From assembly GCF_000219625.1 (NCBI RefSeq), contig NC_018217.1, positions 1,922,001 to 1,986,000 on the forward strand: a stretch of DNA of 64,000 nucleotides, written 5' to 3'. The position numbers and the translations under genes are program-made. Of this stretch, positions 54,181 through 64,000 are shown one piece after another. The stretch comes from Zymoseptoria tritici IPO323 (taxonomy: Eukaryota > Ascomycota > Dothideomycetes > Mycosphaerellales > Mycosphaerellaceae). Within the stretch, counting starts at the first letter, position 1, and each line of letters starts with the position of its first letter. The notes under the pieces were generated by a model. It worked only from the letters and a program-made list of their open reading frames with translations, had not been told where the DNA came from and did no database searches.

Positions 54181-57100
54181 TGCTAACAAAACTATATCTA
54201 CTAGAACCGTACGCGCTCCCTTTGCAAAGTTATAGTCCCCGATTCTCTAATAGCTCCCTCGAAGGCCCGCCGTAGACAACTAAAGGTCGCTAATCCCCGA
54301 TCTTGCGCTAGCGATATCTTAAGCAGCTTTAGTATTAGCAGCACCGGACAAGATAAGAACAGTATAGGGACGTCGGTCGTTAAGGAAAATCGATCGCAAG
54401 AGTAGTCTCCTAGTATAGATATCGAGCGTATAGTTGCCCTACTCGACTAGTTTAATAGGTGCCTAGGCGACGACGACAGTAGTAATAGCGGGCTTTCGGA
54501 CGTACCTAATAACTTCGATAATACAGGAGGGCTTTAAGGTAGTCTGCAAGCATCCGTTAAGGCGTCCGAGGAAGATTTGTCTATACAGAAGGTCCTAGGT
54601 AGAGGGGATATAAGGATCTATTTCGCTAGGCGACGCGAATAGGTAGCTAAGATAACCGCCGCTCTATTGCGTACGCTAGTAGAGGTTAATAACGCAGGCA
54701 TAGAGAAGGTCGTGCTTTAGGCGCTGTATAATGCATAGCGGCAAAACACTAACCCGGAAGCTATGCGTTCTACCTAGCTCGGTCCGGTAGGCGCTAACGG
54801 TAAGCTAACCCTCGAGATACCTAAAGATATAGTTAGCAGTCTGTTTGTGCTGTCGCGCCGGCGGGCGTTTCTTTAGGTGCGCAATACAATTAACTAGGCG
54901 ATCGACGAGCCTATCCCCGTTAATAGTAGGCTACCTATAACTACCGCTTAGCAGATGCATTTAGTTTAGCAGGCGGTGCGACTCCTCCTTCCCTACTACG
55001 CTCGCCCGCCGCAGGTCCGGGCACTCTATTAGCTGCTGTTTAACAACCGAGATCTTGTCTAGATCGCTGCTACGTCCGCAGGCAAGAGCCTCGTCTTCTA
55101 GGTATAGCCTATTATCCGCAACAAGATGTCGATCCTAATCTTACCCTTAAACTAGATTAGCAGGGAACAGTTTAAAAGGATTAAAGGCATAGGAGGCAAG
55201 CTAGTTGCACTAACATATAATACGAAGGCTAGTGCTATAGCAGATAACTAGAAACTCCTATATTCTAGCAGGTGCACCTACTTAATATTATCTCTAGAGA
55301 TAGCTATACAGTCCTAGTTCCGGAAGCTTATAATAAGGACCGACGTACAGAAAAGGCTAGGAATACTCGTCTACGATAAGTTTTATCTCGTCTACTAGTA
55401 GGGCATTAAGGGAGGAGGATTCCGGAAATAGTATACCTAGCTAAAGAACCTCCGGACTATACTTTACGAGCGGGTAAAGTTTTACGGCTGCTCTGCGACG
55501 CTTAATATGTCTACTCTACTCAAATGTTAGGAGGCGGCCGGGTTCGACCTAGACACTTAGCTTATTCGCGATCCGATCGATCGGCCGGAGATATCGATAT
55601 AGTGTTATGCTATTCCGGACAGGATGCTAACGAACTAGCGGGCACTTTAGTATCTGCTCGCAGACCTAGTCGGCCCGGACGGCGTTGCTAGACCTTAGAG
55701 CGTAGAGAAGACGATCGTCTTTATTAACAGCCGTGCCGGCATCTATGCCGCTGCTGCTAGTCTCCGGGCCTATATCTAAGTAAGGTATCCTAGTTAGCTA
55801 AGTTCGGACGAAGTACACTAGCTTGTAAGGACTTACTACGGCAGGACCGTAAGGAGGACTTAGGCAAATGTTATCCGAGAGTTCTAGAAGCCCGACTCCC
55901 GCATCCGCATCCTTCTAGCTACTAAGGCGCTTAGCCTAGGGGTTAACTTACCTAATATCAAACGCATTGTGTAGTACCGACTAGCTATAAACGGCACTAT
56001 GCGTACTATTATCTAGCGTGCTAGCCGCGCAGTCTAAGACAGTCGAAAATAGGGAGCTAGTTCGTTTACGTTCCTACATAATCCGTAGATGCTCGGTAAT
56101 CGGGTTATATAAAGGCCGCCGGACTCTTAGGTCCCTACGAGATAGCAGAGCTAAGCAGACGACGATACCGCAACGCCTACGAGCTCTAACGCTAATATAG
56201 ATTGCCTGTTAGACGCTAGTTTAGATGTCGATAAGCCTCTTTAGGTTAGCTAATCGAAGAAAAAGAAGGGTAAACTAACAAATTAGTAGAAGCGCGACAA
56301 GATAGATAGATATGTCTAGAAGTTTGTTAACGCTTGTCCGCCAAGTAGTACATCCTTTCTACTGTCTTATCGCCGCGTTGCGGCACTTAAGTTGTTTTCT
56401 AAGGTACCTAGGCCGGTAGCAGGACGTGTCTATTGCGATATCTGCTCGCCGGCGTCCGCTCTACCTTCGGATTATATGCTCGAATAGGCGACTAATCTAG
56501 GTACTCGTACGGCGGCAAGCATTACCTAGCTATACCTTAAGTCGATCCGCGATAGTCTAATTAAATAGGAGTCCGGAGCCGCTTAGTTATACTATAGTAA
56601 CGCCGTCTTTCCGGGAGTTCCTAGGTCTCTACTACCTTCGTATGTAGTTAACTACCTCGCCAAAGCGTACAGTATAGAGGACGCGCTACCCGATTTTAGC
56701 TATAGCCGGATCTAGGGACTCTATATAGGTATCGACTTCGTAGTCTCTTCTAAGTTGTGCGACATGCTAGCACTACAGTTGTCGACCCTGCGCAAGGTCG
56801 CGGAGTCTATTAAAGCCTAGCGGCTATAGGAGCTTGCGACTAAGCGCGAGGGTCGGGAGAGGGAGCGCTAGGAGGAGCGCTAGCGCTAGCGGCTCCGACG
56901 AGAAGAGGCCTCTTCTAGTCGAGAACGGGATTATTTCGCAGCCTCTTAGGAAGTAAGGTCTACTAGTGCTCCGGACCCTCGTATTATCGCCTTTACTACT
57001 AGCAGTGCTCGTTCGGTCCTTGCTTGTACACCCTCCCTAGTATCGCCTACCTCCTTAGTTATTACTAGTTCTAAGCGCCGCCGAGGGAAGGCGAAAGCTC

Positions 57101-57350
57101 CTCCTCTGCCTACTCCCGGCCTATCTACTAGCGCCTAGCCTCTACCTCCTACGGCAGTTCCTAGCCCTACGGCGGTAGGCTCTCGGAAGGGCAAGAGCGC
57201 GGCTTCTAGTCCTGTTGTCGCCCGAGCCTCGCTAGTGCACAGATTCGGCACAGAATTGGATCCTAATCGTCGAGGCTCTCGTACGCCTACTCCTGTTTCT
57301 CTAGCATCCTCCGAAGCAGCCTAGTCGCCTATAACTACGGAAATATCTTA
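54181..57350 (+). pseudogene. RecQ-like DNA helicase remnant
   Basis: Read through TAG/TAA as former Gln/Trp, one frame shows helicase motifs in order: NRDLV..AATSAGKSLVF (Walker A, about 55063-55095), ILILPLN (motif Ia), VYDKFYLVY followed by two stops and G (about 55370-55400; a mutated DEFH-LVYQWG-like motif II), KFYGCSATLN (motif III), KTIVFINSRAG (IV), IRILLATKALSLGVNLPNIKRIV (V) and QRASRAV (VI). This order and the DExH-type box fit RecQ/telomere-linked helicases found in fungal subtelomeres and some mobile elements. Downstream the frame continues as a long Ser/Pro/Arg-rich tail to about 57350. Many stops make it non-functional. Both ends are approximate. The helicase fold is well supported; the RecQ subfamily is inferred from spacing and overall look. 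Confidence 0.75.
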
Positions 57351-57614
57351 AGGCAGGAAGCGGGTCGTAAACGGGGTTTATTAGCGGCATCGACTCGGGT
57401 AGATTAATAGTTATGTAGATAAGCTAAATAGAGAGAAGAGGTAGTCGGCGCTAGGTAGTTTGTTTTACTAAGAATGCTAAGTTATAAGTGTATTTTTAGC
57501 TACTAGGCTCTTAGTTAACATTAGTTAACACTATCGTTAACCTTATCTTAAGCTAAGTTAATATTAATATCTTACAATATAGATTAACAACAGTTAGCTT
57601 CTAGTTCTCGCTGT

Positions 57615-60600
57615 ATGCGTAGTCCTCGTCTACCTGCCCCCTAGTCGCTATCTAATTCGCCCGAGGGCTCGCCGCCACCTACGACTAAAGCTAGCTAGCA
57701 GACGAAACCTAAGCCGACTAGGAGGAAGAGAGGGAACAACTAGTATAGCGACTCGAAGTCCGCTCGCGAGAAAGTAGACTTTATACTACAGACTATTCGC
57801 GGGCAGCACCTATCGTTCGAGGACTTCCTAACGCTTTATATAACGACTAAGAAAGAATAGAACATACCTAACTAGGGCGAGCGGGCGGCTACTAGGGCGG
57901 CAAAGTTAGCACGGATTCTGTAGGAGGATAAAGTAGTAGAGTGCATCGCACTATATATATCTAATAGTAAGTAGCTAAGTGCTGCGAGTCTAGCGAAAGA
58001 GCTCGAGGATCTAAAGGGACGGAAGGTAAGCAATATTAGCATATATAGGTTCTATTGCTAAGTCTATATAGGAATTCGGGTCTTAGGACAGAAAACTGCC
58101 TATAGAAGAACTAGATTACAGAGACGCGGTAGCAGCTATAGGTTAGTACGTCCTATCTATTTAGGCTCTCGTAAAGGAGCTCTTAGGCTTGCCGGCAACT
58201 TAGGATCTCTCTAAGTTAATGCTCCGCCGCATTAGTCTTATTTCCAGTATGCTTCTGCGCATAAGACATCCTCGATCCGGGAACTAGTTCGCTATGCAGT
58301 TAGGAGTGTACCTGCAGAGTTAAGGTGTTAAACGTCGCGTTCTTGCGGTCCTAGCTAGACTAGGTATATACGGATACCCGAAGAGTATATACCGTTGCAA
58401 CCGGATACTCTACAACCTAGCTACTAGTTGTATTAAGGCATTCGGCCGGTCTAACCTTACCTATAGTATATTCGACAACCTAGACTACTTTGCCCGCGTC
58501 GGCTAGCATAGCTTCGGCAGGCGGGACGTCCTAAAACATATTACTACTGTAAAATAGTTTAAGAGCATCGAGGTACTACGCTTAGGCCTAAAGAAAGAAC
58601 TATTCTAAGAGGACAGGCCGCTTTAGCTACAAGACATCCTAGATAGCCTAGGCAACTAGCACGACGCTTAGCAGAAGGCAATCTTACTCTACTTAATCGC
58701 AAGCGCTATAGCAAGGGTATATCTAGCCGACGTTACACAGGCATTCGGTATCGAATCTAACGATTCTATTTTAAAAAAGAAACCGAAGAAGAAGAAGAAT
58801 GTTAGCTAGGACCCTAGTATTAGTAGAGATACCGCTACTAGTAGCGAAGCTAACCCTAACGGCATTAACTAGACTAAAGTAAAGGGCTTCCCTTAATTCC
58901 CGGCTTTTAATCGCATAGTAAAGCAGAAAACTATTAGTACTACTATAAATCTAATCTACGAACAAGAGGGCACGACCGAAGGCACTTATAACATTATAGA
59001 GAATATACTAAAGGAGCAACTTAAGCTTAGGGAATTATACGAACAGGCCGTTAAAGGACAGAACGCAGACTAGATCTGCTGCCCTAGTAATTTCGACTGC
59101 TACGAACGCCCTCCTACTACTTAGACCTAGCCCTCTACTAGGCAGACCTAAGTGCCCGCTCCTCTAAATTAGTCGCCTACAGCTAATAACTATTGTCCCG
59201 GCACACAAATTTAGCCCCCCTCCTCGCAATATTAGCCGCCTACCTCGCAAAGCTGCCCTCCTAGCTCATAATATTAGCCGCCTACCTCGCAAAGCTGCCC
59301 TCCTAGCTTACAATACTAGCCGCCTACCTCGCAAAGCTGCCCTCCTAGCTCGCAATATCAGCTGCCTACCTCGCAGAGTTAGCCGCCTACCTCGCAGAGT
59401 TAGCCTCCTAGCTTACAGTACTAGCCGCCTACCTTACAGAGTTAGCCTCCTAGCTTACAATACTAGCCGCCTACCTCGCAGAACCGCCTCCCTACGCTAC
59501 GGAATCCGCCTCCTACTAGTTAAGACTAGCCCCCTAGCACTCGCAATCGACTACCTACGGACGGAGAACGTACTAAGGACGACGTTCTACGTGTTCGACG
59601 GCTAGTCGAGGACTTTACGGGCAGTGCGTATAACCCCTCTAGGTATATTCTACTAATGTACGGCGATCAGCTCTCCGTAAGCAATATGCGGACGTAGCTA
59701 AAGGAGTCCCGGGAGAATAAGGACGATTTTAACTACATGTAATAGGTACTGCTATTGCCTAGGCTCTTCTATCTTAAGATATGTCTAATATAGGCAATCG
59801 AGAACAATTTTAACGGCAGAGAGGGCTGCTAGGCTAAATCGTTACTCCTAGTACACCGGGAGATAATAGAGCGGAAGATATGTCTATTATTTTACGCGCT
59901 GCATAGCCACCTAGAACGACTAACACTCGACAGCTTTAATATAAGGGTACTAGCATTCGTATACGAAGAAATCGACCCGGTAGTTCCTAAGAGGTATATT
60001 ATATCTAACTACATCTAGGCGCTATTAGCCGACGGCTTTATAGGTCTAGTCGGAAAGGTATATAAGAAGGTGTTCTCGCTGTCTGCTCGTTGCCTAGAAC
60101 CCGATGCTATTAAAGCTAATACCTAGAAGGCAAAGAATTCGTACTCCTCGAAGAAGCAGTAGGGGAAGAAGGCAAAGGCGACTAAAAAGGCAGCTGCCCG
60201 GATCGATAGAAACGAAGAGCGGAGAAACTATGTCTAATTCCTATATGTCGTCGAGACGTATTATATGCTTAGCCGGGCTGTTAAATATGCGGATATTAGC
60301 CTGCTACGTTAAGTCGTTAACCGCTGTATCCTAATCTTCTATGCACGCAGCCACAAGAATTACGCTTTTATTATGCTATAGATAAAATGGCTAACCGATT
60401 CTAAGGCGTTAGATCCGGTGCTACAAAGAGTAATGCTAGCGAACGGGTTCGTAAACATAGCGGGTGCCGAGGATAGTTAGTTCGAGATTAACCGGGCAAA
60501 CGAGTTCCTTAATCGATACCTAAAGACTCTTATTAGCAGCCGCCGCAATAGGATATTCGACGTCGAGAATTAACTAGAAGAGGCAACCCTCTTAGTAACG

Positions 60601-61056
60601 CATACTAGCTATCTGCGAGAGGTTATAGAGGCTAGCTTCGGGGAGTCTACAAACACAAAGCACACGTCCCCAAAATTAGTTAAAGAGGTGCATGCCGTCG
60701 CAGCGGCATGCTAGGACAAGACGTTAAAGACTAAAGAAGTCGATCCGGATCCTAACGCAGTAGCCTAGTTTTACGCTATAGACCTATATACTATAGGTGT
60801 TAAGAACCTAGTAACTCTAGTTAAGAATGTTAGCCGTCTAGAACGCTTTAATAAGAACGTAGTAGTTAAAGGACAACAGATTATACAGGCCGACTAGCCC
60901 TTATTATCTGTTAGCATAGAGCTTCCAGACCTAAGGACGGACCCTTACTTGCAACGAGCGGCAGCGACCGACCTAACACCTAGACTTATTATGTTATCCT
61001 AGGATCCGATAGACGGATACGAATTAGAGCTTTTACAACAAAGCAAGGTAGAGTAA
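57615..61056 (+). pseudogene. DUF6589-like protein remnant with Pro/Gln tandem repeats
   Basis: Starts at an ATG at 57615 and ends at TAA 61054. The two ends are in different phases, so at least one intron (a GTAAGC donor is present near 58026) or indel lies between. The N-terminal part is basic, then helical (KVDFILQTIRGQHLSFEDFLTLYI). The middle carries a Pro/Gln repeat array. The C-terminal third (about 60180-60600) includes ETYYMLSRAVKYADISLL, RSHKNYAFIMLQIKWL and ANGFVNIAGAEDSQFEINRA, a pattern like the GD..R....FR..G..NYA.E....N.LVN..G......D...E core of the fungal DUF6589 family. That family has no established biochemical function. Stops are of the TAG/TAA type throughout. Family assignment is by eye and moderate. 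Confidence 0.55.
59220..59500 (+). repeat. 42 bp coding tandem repeats (Pro/Gln/Ser-rich)
   Basis: About seven units that originally encoded a 14-residue PPTSQSCPPSSQYQ-like motif; later units are diverged. RIP has turned most Gln codons to TAG or TAA. Confidence 0.8.
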
Positions 61057-61439
61057 TGTTAGTTACTTCGCTAGTCGCTACGTGCTATACGGGAGCAAAC
61101 CGGGCGCAGCAGGGCGCTGTTATGCGCCTGCTATCGTTAGCTAATTCACCGAAATTTACGGGCATTAATTGTGTTAACTACACAGGTGCCTCCTAGTATA
61201 TCTACCGCCCTATCGACATTATTACTCGGAACTCTTCTATCTACTAATAATATCTCGACTCCACTTTATTATCTACTTCCTTATCTACTCTCTTGTCCAC
61301 TTTATCTACTAATTAACTATCTCTTCTATTACCTACCTTCGCGAACGTACGCGAACTCGAATACTAGCTTACTATAAGCACTCCTACGAGCGGCAGAAAC
61401 CTCTCGGGTCTCTAGCGACCAGCCGACTTTGGCGAAGCC

Positions 61440-62970
61440 CTACTAGGCACTAATTAAGACCAGTACAACGCGGCATGCATCTAGATATAGGCGAACTAGT
61501 TTAGCTAGCTAAAAATACGGATATTAGAGCTCGAGGTAATAGCGTTTATCGTTAAGCTTTATAGCGTCCTTATATAGGAGGATAGTGCTATACTGGATCT
61601 ACTTAAGAGATTTATACCCAGGTTACACGCCTCTAGCAGACCGCACACCGAACTTATGCTTCTCCTTAACAGCCGAGCCGACTAGGCGAAGCTTATTCCC
61701 TAGGACAAGATCGCTACGCGTATGCGCGGCCGCAACGATTTCTACCCGTATGCAAGCACTACTTTGCTTTCTGCGATCCTAGCTAGCTTTATAGTAGGTG
61801 CCGAGCGCATAGGCGAGCTAGAGGAGAAGGATAGTTAACGCGGCTGCGACTAATGCGGTCTATACGATGACCAGAAAGGCTTCGTTAAAGGCTGCTACAT
61901 ATTCCCGGCGCCGGATAGTTTGTCTAAGCTCTAGTCGGGCGCGTGTACTAACTGCCTACTAGACGGCAATAAGAAGGGATGCAGCATTAGCAGAAGGAAG
62001 TTATTGCGAGTTTACAACAGGCTAGTATCTAAAAACACGGCTAATACGTCGACTAGACGGCGCAACGATCCGCTATTAGCATTACTTAGACGCGTCCTAG
62101 CCGAAGTTAACATTGTAGACATCTTCGACGGAGATAGTGTCCTAGATGCTATTAGCTATCCTACTTCGAACAACTCCATCCTACGAGAAGACTACATAGT
62201 AGGTACACTTAACATTCTATTCGTCTTTAGCTAGTACGATACTGCGGAAGCTTACGTCGGTCGGATAGAAAGCGCAGTAGCTAAGACTACAGAAGCATGT
62301 CGGACTGCTATTAGGAATGCTACTATAGCTCGAGACCAAACTAAGATAGCCGCGGCCGAGGAGAGACAGGTGTCCTTATCCGGATCTAAAGACTCTATGC
62401 TAGTGTTTAGCATGCTGAAGGCTAAGGTCCGAGAGCGTAAGTAGTATAGGAGCACGAGATTAGAGCGACTAACTTAAGGTAGGAGGGTTGCTATCGACGA
62501 GGACTGTTCTAGGCGCTGCTCGGATCGAAAGAATTTGCCTAGCAGCTTCGGAGAAATAGACGTCGAAGATAAAGACGATCTAGTCGTCCCTTCGGCCTAG
62601 AAATCTAGAAGGAAGAAACCAGTACTTACTAACCTATTTAGCAGCCCTAAGCCGGAGACTACGCTAGCGAAGAAGCAAGCTTTAATAATAAGCAACATCT
62701 TTAGCAGCTTGCTAAGCAGTCGCAATAAGAGTCGCATAGTAACCTAGCCTTCCTAGCCTCGCGCCTCGTAGCCGCTTAGGCGGAGGGTCTACAAGCCGCA
62801 ACAAATTTCAGACGAGGAGATAGTTAACGCCGGAGGGGACCGAGACGTTACTATAGAGTCCGTGCCTATAGGCACTATAAGGCCTAGCAGGAGCAACAAA
62901 GTAGACAAGAGTAATCGCCGCCGTAAGCGGTAGTTAGATAGCTACACTAAGACACTAGAGCTTGCTTAAT
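61440..62970 (+). pseudogene. DUF3716-like zinc-finger protein remnant
   Basis: Read with stops as former Gln/Trp, the frame contains a cysteine cluster at about 61844-61985: C-D-x-C-G, then GFVKGC, then GACTNC and KKGCS. This C-x2-C...C...C-x2-C...CS spacing, with the G-x-C-x-N-C core, matches the fungal DUF3716 zinc-binding domain. Flanks are RDLYPGYTPLA-type degraded sequence upstream and, downstream, a Ser/Lys-rich tail. DUF3716 proteins are common near repeats in filamentous fungi, and their role is not known. It lies immediately downstream of the DUF6589-like gene in the same direction. Start and end are approximate. Confidence 0.6.
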
Positions 62971-64000
62971 TTATAGCGCCTGCACTACTATTTTAGATTC
63001 GCGTTTTACTTTATTACCTGCGTAGCTGCTATGCTGCCGTCCTGTCGTTAGGATAGCCCTGTAGGACTAGCAACCGCTTCTTAGCATTTGTTTAGCGCAT
63101 TGCGCCTTGGATTTTACGAACAGCAGTCGCTCTAATACGACATGCTAATCAGCAATAGACCACAAGCCCGTTATTAAAGGTCTGTTCGCACCTGTTGTTA
63201 GGATAGCCCTACAGGTCGATAGCAAGTTGCTAGATACATTCTTCGAATTAAACCTTAGTATCCCTATTAGCTATCGCCTTATATTACTTAGGTGTTGCGT
63301 AAACCTAGTAGTGTTATAAACAGGAGCGTAGCTTCTTTATCCGTATTATACTTATTATCCGAGCTGCTATAACGCCGGAGTCTAGGACTTATATTATGCC
63401 TACGCTAAAGTAGGCGGGCCTAGTATATATATACGGACTAAGGAGTCTAACATAGCCTCGAGGCTCGTAAACATTAGAGGAGCTATAAGACGAGGTCTGA
63501 ACCGTAGACCGGAATGAATCTTGGATCCGGCTATACCGCACACCTTATAATTCCTAGTACTACTAGAATAGCTAAAGTCACTGCTAAGTCCTTACTACCG
63601 GAGCGAGGCCAATAAGCTATATAACCGACTTTACGGCTAAGATCTTACTGCTAAAGTAAGCCTGGTAAACTATATAACCTAACCGCGACGATAAGTAATA
63701 TCGTACTCCCTAAACACCTACGTGCAAGGCGCGACAGCAAACCTATTACGCGCTGTTATACACGCAGGAGGGGCCGCGTAGTGAATTTACGAGCTAGCTG
63801 ACGCACTGACTAGCCGACTCGAAAGCGGTAATTATGCTAGCTGTACAGAGGGCAACCTGCGTATATCTACAGCCCTACTAACCTCGTTTCTTAATCTTCT
63901 TTCTCTATCCTTTATTAACCTCCTTCCCCTTCTGCCTTCCTTACATTATCTACTACATTATCTATTACACTATCTATCACACTATCCGCTATACTATCCG
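62971..64000. other. RIP-mutated sequence to the window edge, no recognisable gene
   Basis: Stops are dense in all frames. A 25 bp motif (CCTGT-GTTAGGATAGCCCT-AGG) occurs at 63041-63065 and 63191-63215 with three differences. The last bases are a degenerate CTAT(C/T)(A/T)CA-like pyrimidine-rich tract. Confidence 0.5.

Larger units (their letters stand above)
53838..64000 (+). mobile_element. RIP-mutated multi-gene repeat block (RecQ, DUF6589-like, DUF3716-like), open at window end
   Basis: The block proper starts near 53881, just after an imperfect inverted pair AGACCACCT/AGGTGGTCT (53838-53883). From there to the window end CpA and TpG are nearly gone and TpA is very frequent. For example, bases 57841-57900 contain eight TpA, one CpA and no TpG. 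CpG is retained, so the DNA is not simply AT-rich. Three gene remnants lie head to tail on the plus strand. RIP acts on duplicated DNA, so this is a repeated element or subtelomeric block. No terminal repeat pair or target duplication can be shown because the right end is outside the window. Confidence 0.65.

Noticed and set aside
54181..62970. Stop-codon reassignment (TAG as sense) in the mutated blocks
   Set aside because: TAG and TAA both occur, and CpA and TpG are lost at non-stop positions too. Neighbouring host genes use ordinary codons, so RIP explains it.

Overview
The window is nuclear DNA from a filamentous ascomycete, most likely Pezizomycotina and possibly a Dothideomycete. The signs are compact genes with 50-80 bp introns (GT..AG, with CTAAC/CTGAC-like branch sites), a fungal gene set (Tof1, Prp4 kinase, homoserine dehydrogenase, ferric reductase-like and YAT-type permease genes), and blocks mutated in the RIP style (C-to-T in CpA on both strands). 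Taxonomic placement beyond that is inference.

The single-copy part runs from 1 to about 20.4 kb. It starts with a secreted precursor made of seven near-identical Kex2-type repeats (554-1338) and a possible small secreted protein. Then come homoserine dehydrogenase, an HVA22/REEP membrane protein, a five-exon amino-acid permease, a PhyH-type dioxygenase, a convergent ferric reductase-like gene, Tof1, and a divergent Prp4-like kinase. A second single-copy block contains a Ran1/Sks1-type kinase (25.8-27.1 kb). A third (42.6-53.6 kb) contains a hypoxanthine/guanine phosphoribosyltransferase, an F-box protein, a coiled-coil protein, an LRRC40-like LRR protein, a four-cysteine secreted protein and a broken kinase-like gene.

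Three mobile or repeat regions interrupt this. (1) 20406-23833 is a complete Mutator-like DNA transposon with 43 bp inverted repeats and an 8-9 bp target duplication; its transposase is riddled with TAG/TAA. (2) 28057-35217 is a complete Ty1/copia element with identical 110 bp LTRs, a 5 bp target duplication (TGACG) and a primer site matching the anticodon half of initiator tRNA-Met. One gag-pol frame of 1781 codons has 18 internal stops and no frameshift, and a second stop-ridden ORF follows pol. (3) From about 53.88 kb to the window end is a block of more than 10 kb almost emptied of CpA and TpG. It holds remnants of three co-directional genes: a RecQ-like helicase, a protein resembling DUF6589, and a DUF3716-like zinc-finger protein. 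This looks like a multi-gene mobile or subtelomeric module and is the best candidate here for an undescribed system.

The stretch 35.2-42.6 kb contains no gene I can support, although it is not RIP-mutated. Functions come from motif and sequence recognition by eye. Splice sites were placed by hand and checked for reading-frame consistency.
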